This document shows, one piece after another, positions 57,155 to 64,000 of a DNA stretch of 64,000 nucleotides. The stretch spans positions 186,001 through 250,000 of the forward strand of contig NZ_JBIGHV010000005.1 of assembly GCF_043555835.1 (NCBI RefSeq), in the 5' to 3' direction. The notes under the pieces were generated by a model. It saw nothing but the letters and a program-made list of their open reading frames with translations, made no database searches and was not told the origin of the DNA. Made by a program: the position numbers and the translations under genes. Source of the DNA: Pelomonas parva (GTDB taxonomy: Bacteria > Pseudomonadota > Gammaproteobacteria > Burkholderiales > Burkholderiaceae_C). The number at the start of each line of letters is the position of its first letter. The first letter of the stretch is position 1.

Positions 57155-58905
57155 GATTCGCCGGCCTGCGCCCGCACCATGGCGGCATAGGCGCCGTCAC
57201 GCGCGAGCAGCTCGGCGTGAGTGCCGGTCTCGACCAACTTGCCCGCGCCCATCACATGGATCGCATCGGCGTCGCGGATGGTGGAAAGGCGGTGGGCGAT
57301 GACGATCAGCGTCTTGCGGCCCGACCAGGCGGCCAATGCCTGCTGCACCGCGCGCTCGCTCTCGGTGTCCAGCGCCGAGGTGGCCTCGTCGAAGATCCAG
57401 ACCGGCGCGTCCTTGTACAGCGCGCGCGCAATGGCCAGGCGCTGGCGCTGGCCGCCGGACAGCTTGCTGCCGTTGGCGCCGACATTCGTTTCGACGCCCT
57501 CCGGCAGCGTCTGCACGAAGTCCCACAGGTGGGCCGCGCGCAGCGCCTGCTCCAGCCGGGCGTCGTCGCGCGGCTGGGCGTAGGCGATGTTGTTGGCCAC
57601 CGAGTCGTCGAACAGCACGATGTCCTGCGAGACGACGGCGAACTGGCGGCGCAGGGACAGGCGTGTCAGCGTCTCGATGTCGGTGCCGTCCAGCGTGATG
57701 CGCCCGGCGTCCGGCCGGCCGAAGCCCAGCAGCAGATGGATGATGGAACTCTTGCCCGCGCCCGAGGCGCCCACCAGCGCCGTCGTACGGCCGGCGGCGA
57801 AGGCGAGGCTGAGGCCGTTCAGCGCCGGCTGGCTGGCGCCGGGGTAGGTGAGGCCCACGTCCTCCATGACCAGCTCTCCCTGCGCCGGCGCGGCCAGCTC
57901 GTGCGTGCCCGCATCGGCTTCCTTGGTCGCATCCATCAGCTCGAAGCAGCCCTTGGCGATGACGAAGGCGCGGGTCAGCGGCGCGGCCAGGTCGGACAGA
58001 TGGCGCAGCCGCGAGGTCAGCAGCATCAGCGCCGTGACGAACTCGGCGAAGGCCTTGACGCCGGTGTTGTCCGCGCGCGCCTGCCACAGCGCCACGCAGA
58101 TGATGAAGGACAGGCCGATGCTGGCGACGAACTGCGACAGCGGCTGGGCCAGCGCGCCGGCGGCGGCGGTCTTGAGGTCATTGCGGCGCACGGTCTGGGA
58201 CACCTCCGCAAAGCGCTCCCGCTCATGCGCGGCCGCGCCGAACTGGCGCACCACGCGCCAGGCCCGCGTCATGTCGTCGACGCGGTTGACCAGCAGCAGC
58301 TGCGAGTCGTAGGCGCGCGTGGACATGGTCCGCATGCGCTGGTTGACCTTCTTCATGACCAGGGCCATCAGCGGCGTGACGATGAGGCTGAGCAGCGTCA
58401 GCTGCCAGTTCAGATAGAAGAGGAAGCCGATCATCGCCAGCGCCGGCAGGCCGTCGCGCAGCACGCTCAAGCCCACATTGGCGACCAGATGGATGATCTG
58501 CTGCGGGTCGTTGACGACCTTGCTGACCGCCGTGCCGGGCTGCATGCGCGTGTAGACCTGCGCGTCCAGCCGCAGCAGCGCGCTGACCAGCGCGGCGCGG
58601 AAGTCCACCACCGTGCGTGTCAGCGTCCAGTTGAAGAGGTATTGGCCGAGAAAGCCGAACACGCCGCGGATGACGTACAGGCCGATCAGCACGACCGGCA
58701 CCATCCACAGCGGAAACGCGTCCGCCGTGAAGCCATCGCCGAAGGCATAGCCGACCAGCTTGGGGATCAACGGCTCGGTGGCTGCCACGCCGATATAGGC
58801 CAGCACGGTGAGCACGGCGCCCCAGCGGTGCGGGTAGACGAACTGGCGCAGGCGGCGGGCCACGGATGGCGTGGGCGACGAATCGGGGCGGGCATCAGCG
58901 GACAT
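57151..58905 (-). CDS. msbA: Lipid A/phospholipid flippase, MsbA-type ABC exporter
   Basis: This 584-residue half-transporter has six helices in the first 310 residues and then an ATPase domain. Walker A is GASGAGKSS, the signature is LSGGQRQRLAIARALY, Walker B is VWIFDEATSALD, and the switch His lies in IAHRLST. It flips lipid A-core across the inner membrane. It lies next to glycosyltransferases and lapAB, consistent with LPS export, and is divergent from the GT4 gene. Confidence 0.92.
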   Translation of the reverse strand: MSADARPDSSPTPSVARRLRQFVYPHRWGAVLTVLAYIGVAATEPLIPKLVGYAFGDGFTADAFPLWMVPVVLIGLYVIRGVFGFLGQYLFNWTLTRTVVDFRAALVSALLRLDAQVYTRMQPGTAVSKVVNDPQQIIHLVANVGLSVLRDGLPALAMIGFLFYLNWQLTLLSLIVTPLMALVMKKVNQRMRTMSTRAYDSQLLLVNRVDDMTRAWRVVRQFGAAAHERERFAEVSQTVRRNDLKTAAAGALAQPLSQFVASIGLSFIICVALWQARADNTGVKAFAEFVTALMLLTSRLRHLSDLAAPLTRAFVIAKGCFELMDATKEADAGTHELAAPAQGELVMEDVGLTYPGASQPALNGLSLAFAAGRTTALVGASGAGKSSIIHLLLGFGRPDAGRITLDGTDIETLTRLSLRRQFAVVSQDIVLFDDSVANNIAYAQPRDDARLEQALRAAHLWDFVQTLPEGVETNVGANGSKLSGGQRQRLAIARALYKDAPVWIFDEATSALDTESERAVQQALAAWSGRKTLIVIAHRLSTIRDADAIHVMGAGKLVETGTHAELLARDGAYAAMVRAQAGES

Positions 58906-58986
58906 GAGCGCGGATTGTCGTCTGCGTCATCGGGCCGCGAAGCGAGGCCTTCCTATACTGCCGCGCAGCCCGGCCAACGCCCGCCC

Positions 58987-60003
58987 ATGAAAATCGTCCA
59001 CCTGCTCCTGACCCCTCGTTTTGCCGGCTCCGAACGCTACGCCGTGGAGCTGGCCAATGCGCAGGCGGCGGCCGGGCATGAGGTGGTGGTGGTGCTGCAC
59101 AAGCGCGGCGCCGAGCCGCGGCCCGATGCCATCGCCCACCGGCTCGATGCGCGCGTGCGGCGCGTGCTGGTTGGCGGCTGGCGGCCGCTGGCGATCTGGG
59201 CGGCGCGGCGCGCGGTCGATGCGGAGGCGCCCGACGTGGCCCATGCCCACCTCAGCCTGGGCTGCCGCGCACTGCATGGGCGCAGGAAGGCGGGGCTGCG
59301 GGTCGCGACGCTGCACATCCGCTACAAGCCGAACCAGCATGACGACCTCGATGCCTTGATCGCGATCGCTCCCTGGCAGCTCGCCGGCATGCCCGAGGCC
59401 CGCCTGCAGCACACGCGGCAGATCGACAACTGGACGGCCGCCGGCCCGTTCGACCCCGCTGCACGCGCCCGTGTGCGGGCCGATGCCGGCATCGCCGACG
59501 GCGACTTCGTCATCGGCGCGCTGGGCCGCTGCGAGGCCAGCAAAGGCCTGGACACGCTGATCGACGCGTATCAGGCGGCGCGGCCACCGGGCACGCGCCT
59601 GGTCATCGTCGGCGGCGGTGCCGAGTGGGCCAGGCTGCGTCGCAAGGCATCCGCCGACATCGTCATGCCCGGCTTCGTGGCCCGGCCGCAGGACTGGTTC
59701 AGTGCGATGGACGCCTTCGTCAGCGCGGCCACGTCGGAGCCCTTCGGCCTGGTTTTCCTGGAGGCCATGGCCGCCGGCCTGCCGATCGTCGCCACGGCCA
59801 GCGAGGGCGGGCAGCTTTTCGAGCAAAGCCTTTGCCAGCCGCTGGTGCCGGTCGGTGACTGCAGCGCCTTGAAGGCGGCGCTGGCCTTGCTCGGCACGAC
59901 CCGGCCAGGGCGCCGCAGTCATGACCTGACGGCCTATTCCATCGACACGGCGGCAGCGCGTATCGAAGCGTTCTACCTCGGCGAACTGCAGGCCCGGACG
60001 TGA
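58987..60003 (+). CDS. GT4-family glycosyltransferase
   Basis: This 338-residue GT-B glycosyltransferase has the N-terminal glycine motif region FAGSERYAVELANAQAAAGHEV. The C-terminal nucleotide-sugar domain has IGALGRCEASKGLDTLI, and the E-x7-E motif lies in EPFGLVFLEAMAAGLPIVAT. It probably adds a sugar to LPS core or another surface glycan. The ATG at 58987 lies 27 bases after a TATACT (58954-58959) that may be its -10 box. The long upstream open frame is antisense to msbA. Confidence 0.9.
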   Translation: MKIVHLLLTPRFAGSERYAVELANAQAAAGHEVVVVLHKRGAEPRPDAIAHRLDARVRRVLVGGWRPLAIWAARRAVDAEAPDVAHAHLSLGCRALHGRRKAGLRVATLHIRYKPNQHDDLDALIAIAPWQLAGMPEARLQHTRQIDNWTAAGPFDPAARARVRADAGIADGDFVIGALGRCEASKGLDTLIDAYQAARPPGTRLVIVGGGAEWARLRRKASADIVMPGFVARPQDWFSAMDAFVSAATSEPFGLVFLEAMAAGLPIVATASEGGQLFEQSLCQPLVPVGDCSALKAALALLGTTRPGRRSHDLTAYSIDTAAARIEAFYLGELQART

Positions 60004-60013
60004 TCCGCCATGC

Positions 60014-60967
60014 TCACATGCTGCGCCACCACTGCAGCCCGCGTAGCCAGCGGCCGCGTTTGAAATAGGCGGCAAGTAGCTCCTGTCTTGTCAGCGGCGA
60101 GCTGCGCTCGAAGCGCTCGGCGTCGGTCTTCAACCCCTGCAGCGCCTCGCCACCCAGCTGCCGCCGCCGCCGCCGCGCGCGCAGCAGCGTGCGGGCGCAG
60201 AAATGGGCGATCTCGAAGCGCGTGTCCGCCTGCAGCGGCGGCAGCTCGGCTGCCAGGCCGTCCAGCGCCAGCGTCCAGTCGTCCAGCCGTTTGACGTCCA
60301 GATGGCTCATCAGGCTGCCGCCGCGCTGGCGATAAGCCACCCAGACCTCGGCGACATGCAGGTGCCGCGGCGTGTGCAGTGCCAGCCGCGGGTAGAGGGC
60401 CATGTCCTCGAAGATGCGGCCCTCGGCAAAACGCAGGCCCGCCGGCCAGCAGGCGCGGCGCACGATCTTGCTCCAGGGGTGGAACTGGCCGCGCACGAAC
60501 AGGCCGCGCAGGCGCAGGTCGATGTCGTTCATCAGCACGCCGGCCGGGCCGTCGAAGCTGGCGATGTGCCGGTGGCGCGGCTTGACCGACGCCGTCGAGG
60601 GCCCGTCGTCGAAGACACGGAAGTCGCAGGTCAGCAGGTCCGGTTGGTGTTCGGCCAGCAGAGCTTTCAGGCGCGGGATAACACCAGGCTCCACGAGGTC
60701 GTCCGGGTCGATGAACCACAGGTAGGCGCCGCGCGCCTCATTCAGCAGCCGGTTGCGCGCCGCGCTAACGCCTTTGTTGAGCGGCTGGCGGATCACGCGG
60801 GCCTGAGGCAGCAGCGCCTCGACCAGCGCTGCAGAGCCGTCGGGCGAGGCGTCGTCAACGAAGATGAGCTCGACGTCGTTGTCGAGCTGGTCGCGCAACG
60901 AGTCCAGGCAGGCCGGCAGCCAGGCCTGCACCCGGTACATCGGCAGCAGCAGGCTGAGCCAGGTCAA
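60014..60967 (-). CDS. GT2-family glycosyltransferase
   Basis: This 317-residue GT-A enzyme has the start SLLLPMYRVQAWLPACLDSL, the nucleotide-binding FVDDASPDGS and the DxD-type WFIDPDDLV. It converges with the GT4 gene. The start is TTG at 60967, overlapping the stop of the GT32-like gene (TTGA); no better start exists. The acceptor is unknown, but the neighbourhood suggests LPS or capsule. Confidence 0.88.
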   Translation of the reverse strand: MTWLSLLLPMYRVQAWLPACLDSLRDQLDNDVELIFVDDASPDGSAALVEALLPQARVIRQPLNKGVSAARNRLLNEARGAYLWFIDPDDLVEPGVIPRLKALLAEHQPDLLTCDFRVFDDGPSTASVKPRHRHIASFDGPAGVLMNDIDLRLRGLFVRGQFHPWSKIVRRACWPAGLRFAEGRIFEDMALYPRLALHTPRHLHVAEVWVAYRQRGGSLMSHLDVKRLDDWTLALDGLAAELPPLQADTRFEIAHFCARTLLRARRRRRQLGGEALQGLKTDAERFERSSPLTRQELLAAYFKRGRWLRGLQWWRSM

Positions 60968-61914
60968 GATGGCCGGCGCAGCAGCGCGTCCAGCACGCTG
61001 CCCGGCAGCACCCGACCACGGAGCCAGTTGCGCTCGACAATGTTTCGGTCATTGCCGCGCAGCTTCAGCAGCGCCGGCAGCCGGCGCGGGCAGGGCGTCA
61101 GCGCGATGCGCACGAAGAGGTGAGTCTTGCGCCAGCCGACACCGCACAGCCAGGCGAAGGGGCCGTCCTCGGCGCGCATCAAGGCCAGGCGGTAGTCGGC
61201 GGCCTGGCGGTCCAGCAGGTCGGCCGCCACGACGTGCATCAGCAGATAGCGTTGTGAGCCGGTGTCCAGCCGCTGCAGCACCCGCGCCGCGCGGCCCTGA
61301 TCCTGCAGCCGCGTGAGCATCGCCTCGGGGCCGATGTCTAGCGCTTCGTCGAAACCCTGGGCGAGCGCCGTGGCGAATGGGCAGCCCGGCACGGCGGCCA
61401 TCAGCCAGTTCTCGACGATGGGCTGCTCGGGCCGTGCCGTGAAGCGGTCGACGTAGAAGCCGACGTAGCTGGCCGCGCGGCGGGCACGCTGCTGATGCAG
61501 CCAGTCCAGGTCGCGGGCGAGCAGGATGGAGGCGTCCATCCACACGCCACCGTGACGGGCCAGCAGCTGGATGCGCAGCCAGTCGGCCTGGCGGTAGGCG
61601 GGCAGGGTGTCGAAATCGGCGCGCAGGCCGGGCAGCCAGTCGAGGGCGCTGGCACGGTGCAGCAGGCGGATCTCGTGGTCGGGAGCGAAACGACGCCAGT
61701 TCTCCAGGCAGGCGACGATGAAGTCCGGTGCCGGCTCGGTCTGCCAATAGGTCCAGATGACCTTGGGAATCTCGGTCTCGCAACGGGCCGCGCCGACGAC
61801 CGTCTCGCGGGTGCGTTCCGGCACGCGGGCGCGCAGGACCGTCCAGACCTCGCGCAGGAACAGCACGGTGGCCAGGATCAGCAGGCCCTTCAGCACAAGC
61901 ACGAGGGTGGTCAT
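60964..61914 (-). CDS. GT32-like glycosyltransferase
   Basis: This 316-residue protein has an N-terminal membrane anchor (about residues 3-20). Its capsular-polysaccharide/GT32 domain has the family blocks IPKVIWTYWQ, YRQADWLRIQLLARHGGVWM and DASI, the DxD-like site. The later residues are less conserved. It is probably at the cytoplasmic face of the inner membrane. It overlaps the GT2 gene by 4 bases and starts 7 bases after the next gene. Confidence 0.85.
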   Translation of the reverse strand: MTTLVLVLKGLLILATVLFLREVWTVLRARVPERTRETVVGAARCETEIPKVIWTYWQTEPAPDFIVACLENWRRFAPDHEIRLLHRASALDWLPGLRADFDTLPAYRQADWLRIQLLARHGGVWMDASILLARDLDWLHQQRARRAASYVGFYVDRFTARPEQPIVENWLMAAVPGCPFATALAQGFDEALDIGPEAMLTRLQDQGRAARVLQRLDTGSQRYLLMHVVAADLLDRQAADYRLALMRAEDGPFAWLCGVGWRKTHLFVRIALTPCPRRLPALLKLRGNDRNIVERNWLRGRVLPGSVLDALLRRPS

Positions 61915-61921
61915 TCGCGCC

Positions 61922-62668
61922 TCACTCTCGCCAGTGGTCCGCGATCCAGCGCGCCGGCCGCGCGTGGCGCCAGTTGCCGTTGCTGCGGCCGGCCAGCGCG
62001 TCGGGCGGGTTCATGACGCCGTGGAAGATGAGGATGCGGGCGCCGTCGGGGATGAAGGGGTCACGCCAGTAGCTGGTCGGCCAGGCCGGGATGCAGTGGT
62101 ACTTGTAGCTGGCGCACCAGGCGTCGTCCCAATACTGCAGCTTGCCCTGACGGTGCAACACGGCGGACAGGAAGGCCTGCTCGTTGCGGTAGTCGGCCTT
62201 GGCCTTGGCCTGGTCGGCGACGAACTCGGTCAGCACGTCCTGGTGCGCGCCCAATTCCCAGCGGTAGACGGAGGAGTTGCCGGTGATGCGCCAGGGCCGC
62301 TTCCAGTCGTGGATGACAAGGAACTCTCCGGAGACGTTGAAGAAGGGCGTGATGTCGTCGACGATGACGACGTCCAGATCCAGGAACAGCGCGGTGCCGC
62401 TGAGGCCGTACTCGTTGACCAGCACGGGGCTGAAGGTCGTCAGCTTCTTCCAGCCCCGCTCGGGTTCGCCGTTAGGCAGTGTCAGCTCGGGGATGGGGAA
62501 GCAGCGCACCTCGCTGCGGATGCCTTCCGTACGGTCGGTCAGGCAGGCGAACTCGAAGTCGCCCTTCAGATGGCGCCGCACCATCGCGTACAGACGGTTG
62601 ACGTACTCGGGGCCGTACTTGGTGCCCCACTTCATGCAGACGATGGTGCGCTTAGAGTTCTTCGACAT
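61922..62668 (-). CDS. Putative GT-A glycosyltransferase
   Basis: This 248-residue cytoplasmic protein begins RTIVCMKWGTKYGPEYVNRL. It has a DxD-containing block ALFLDLDVVIVDD and a conserved FHG near the C-terminus, as in GT8-like enzymes. The exact family is uncertain. The start at 62668 lies inside lapB (17-base overlap), which suggests co-translation with LPS-assembly genes and a role on LPS. Confidence 0.75.
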   Translation of the reverse strand: MSKNSKRTIVCMKWGTKYGPEYVNRLYAMVRRHLKGDFEFACLTDRTEGIRSEVRCFPIPELTLPNGEPERGWKKLTTFSPVLVNEYGLSGTALFLDLDVVIVDDITPFFNVSGEFLVIHDWKRPWRITGNSSVYRWELGAHQDVLTEFVADQAKAKADYRNEQAFLSAVLHRQGKLQYWDDAWCASYKYHCIPAWPTSYWRDPFIPDGARILIFHGVMNPPDALAGRSNGNWRHARPARWIADHWRE

Positions 62669-63794
62669 GACGCGGGGGGTAGGTGTCCCAGCCCAGGCAG
62701 CCCGGGCACTGCCAGAAATAGTGGGCGGCCTCAAAGCCGCAGGCGGCGCAACGGTAGCGCAGCAGCGGCTTGGTGGCTCGCTCCAGCGTCTGGATGAGCG
62801 GCGCGGCCTCGTCGGCCGGTAGTGCGGCGGCGTTCAGCTTGAGCAACTCGGTCGCAGCGGAGAGTGCCGGTTGCTCTTGCAGATGCAGTGCCAGGCGGCC
62901 GCGCTGCGGCCCGGGTTGAAGCGTGGCCAGCGCACGCAGCAGATGCATGCTGGGCGCACGCTGGTATTGCTCAGTCAGCAACGCGATGGCGCGCTCCGGC
63001 TGGCCCAGGGCCTGGGCGGCTGCGGCGCAGTCGGCGGCGACAAGGTTGAAGGCCGGCGGGTTGGCGGTCAGCAGCTTGGTGAACGCGGCCATCGCGCCTT
63101 CAGCCTGCCCGGCCTTCAGCAGCAGCTGGCCTTGCAGCACGTAGGCTCGGGCGCCCTCGGGCTCGCGGCGCTGGGCGTGGCCCAGCAGCTCCAGCGCGAG
63201 GTCGCCATGCCCCTGGGTTTGGGCGACCAGCGCCTGCTCGCACAGGTAGTGCGCGATGCGGCCGGAGAACGAGCCCGTGCCGGCGGCCTCCAGTTCGGCG
63301 GCGATTTCGGCGGCCTTGGCCCAGTCGCGCGAGCGCTCGTACAGTGACAGCAGTGCCAGACGGGCCTCACGCTCGAAGGCGGTACCGCGCAGCTCCGCAT
63401 AGGCAGCCTCGGCGCGGTCGAACAGGCCGGCCTTGAAGAAGTCCTGTGCCAACTCGTGCTGGGCGCGGTCGCGGTCGGTTTGCGCCAAGTCGCCGCGGCG
63501 CAGCAGGTGTTCGTGCACACGCACGGCGCGCTCGGTCTCGCCACGGCGGCGGAACAGGCTGCCCAGGGCGAAGTGCAGCTCGGAGGTGTCGGGGTCGTTC
63601 TGGACGGCTTCGATGAAGGCGTCGATGGCCTTGTCCTGCTGCTCGTTCAGCAGCAGGTTCAGGCCCTTGAAGTAGGCCTTGGGGGATTCCTTCTCTTCGA
63701 GCTTCCATTGCCGCGAGTCGAGCTTGGAGGCCAGCCAGCCGAGGATGAAGACGACGGGCAGGACAAACAGCAGCCAGCGCGGATCAAACGCCAT
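62652..63794 (-). CDS. lapB: LPS assembly protein B
   Basis: This 380-residue protein of the LapB/YciM type has one N-terminal membrane helix (WLLFVLPVVFILGWLASKL) and about nine TPR-like repeats facing the cytoplasm. The C-terminal rubredoxin-like metal site is CAACGF...CPGCLGW. It controls LPS synthesis through FtsH-mediated LpxC turnover. The start at 63794 overlaps the lapA stop. Confidence 0.95.
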   Translation of the reverse strand: MAFDPRWLLFVLPVVFILGWLASKLDSRQWKLEEKESPKAYFKGLNLLLNEQQDKAIDAFIEAVQNDPDTSELHFALGSLFRRRGETERAVRVHEHLLRRGDLAQTDRDRAQHELAQDFFKAGLFDRAEAAYAELRGTAFEREARLALLSLYERSRDWAKAAEIAAELEAAGTGSFSGRIAHYLCEQALVAQTQGHGDLALELLGHAQRREPEGARAYVLQGQLLLKAGQAEGAMAAFTKLLTANPPAFNLVAADCAAAAQALGQPERAIALLTEQYQRAPSMHLLRALATLQPGPQRGRLALHLQEQPALSAATELLKLNAAALPADEAAPLIQTLERATKPLLRYRCAACGFEAAHYFWQCPGCLGWDTYPPRHVEEL

Positions 63795-64000
63795 CTTGGT
63801 GGGCGGCAAAGGGAAGGGAAGGCGCTTCCGTTGCGGCAGCGGGGGCGTTGGAGACCGGCTCCAGGCGCTGCGCCGCGCGGCGGTGTCGCCACCAGGCCGG
63901 CACCATGGCGAGCACGCCAAACGCCGCGCCGAGGCCGAAGGCCAGCAGCACGATGATGACTTGCGGCGCGCGCCATTCGTGGCCGAAGAACCAGCGCACG
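63784..64000 (-). CDS. lapA: LPS assembly protein A, C-terminal part (cut by window edge)
   Basis: The last 71 residues of a LapA/DUF1049 protein are present. FFGHEWRAPQVIIVLLAFGLG is followed by the second membrane helix GVLAMVPAWW and a basic tail. The N-terminal helix lies beyond the window. An in-frame GTG near 63999 is probably internal. It overlaps lapB by 11 bases, the usual lapAB pair. Confidence 0.88.
   Translation of the reverse strand, partial: VRWFFGHEWRAPQVIIVLLAFGLGAAFGVLAMVPAWWRHRRAAQRLEPVSNAPAAATEAPSLPFAAHQDGV

Overview
The window is a high-GC, densely coded piece of chromosome. It most likely comes from a betaproteobacterium of the order Burkholderiales, near the Roseateles/Mitsuaria/Rubrivivax group. 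This is inferred from gene content and order (ribF-ileS-lspA, lapA-lapB beside glycosyltransferases, XDP1-like and other PEP-CTERM proteins, a TPR protein of the PrsT type), from the codon/GC style, and from many Burkholderiales-type proteins of unknown function. I see no tRNA, rRNA, CRISPR array, transposase or prophage gene. The region reads as ordinary backbone with some accessory genes.

Layout. 1-6.5 kb: a lipoprotein start, a Tim44-like membrane protein, an SDR-RluA-EamA operon, a quinone oxidoreductase, a PEP-CTERM protein and a soluble PAS histidine kinase. 6.6-14.2 kb: a minus-strand run of paired acyl-CoA dehydrogenases, rsuA, ribF, ileS and lspA. 14.3-18.2 kb: an XDP1-like PEP-CTERM surface protein beside a PrsT-like TPR protein. 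18.3-23.7 kb: a retropepsin-like protease, yajQ, murB, an exported ATP-dependent DNA ligase, argG, a small GNAT and yaeQ. 23.8-27.9 kb: a coiled-coil exported protein, oligopeptidase A and a serine hydrolase.

27.9-40.3 kb is an unbroken minus-strand block of very tightly packed genes. It holds a basic-amino-acid ABC transporter in the order SBP, SBP, Q, M, O, P (the aotJQMOP arrangement with a second binding protein), an alpha/beta hydrolase, the tRNA hydroxylase TrhO, an HD-GYP response regulator and two membrane histidine kinases. A second signalling operon starts divergently at 40.7 kb: a receiver protein whose kinase domain has lost its histidine, followed by a 1254-residue hybrid kinase. 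Together the five proteins look like one multi-kinase phosphorelay with a cyclic-di-GMP phosphodiesterase as an output.

45.6-47.8 kb: feoAB under a perfect Fur-box palindrome. 47.8-50.6 kb: a cyclophilin, an unknown membrane-anchored protein and a secreted GH43 arabinanase. 50.8-56.9 kb: dnaE, a patatin-like phospholipase and a GH5 glycanase. 56.9-64 kb: a helix-hairpin-helix protein, msbA, four glycosyltransferase-type genes, lapB and part of lapA, i.e. envelope/LPS functions.

The most unusual signals are these. (1) An 87-bp interspersed element occurs twice (18951-19037 and 40453-40539), with three hairpins and compensatory base changes between the copies. (2) A long palindromic repeat lies inside the 5' end of the GH5 gene and encodes much of its signal peptide. 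(3) The receiver/pseudokinase and degenerate receiver domains sit in the signalling cluster. (4) RibF carries an insertion in its Mg-ATP loop.
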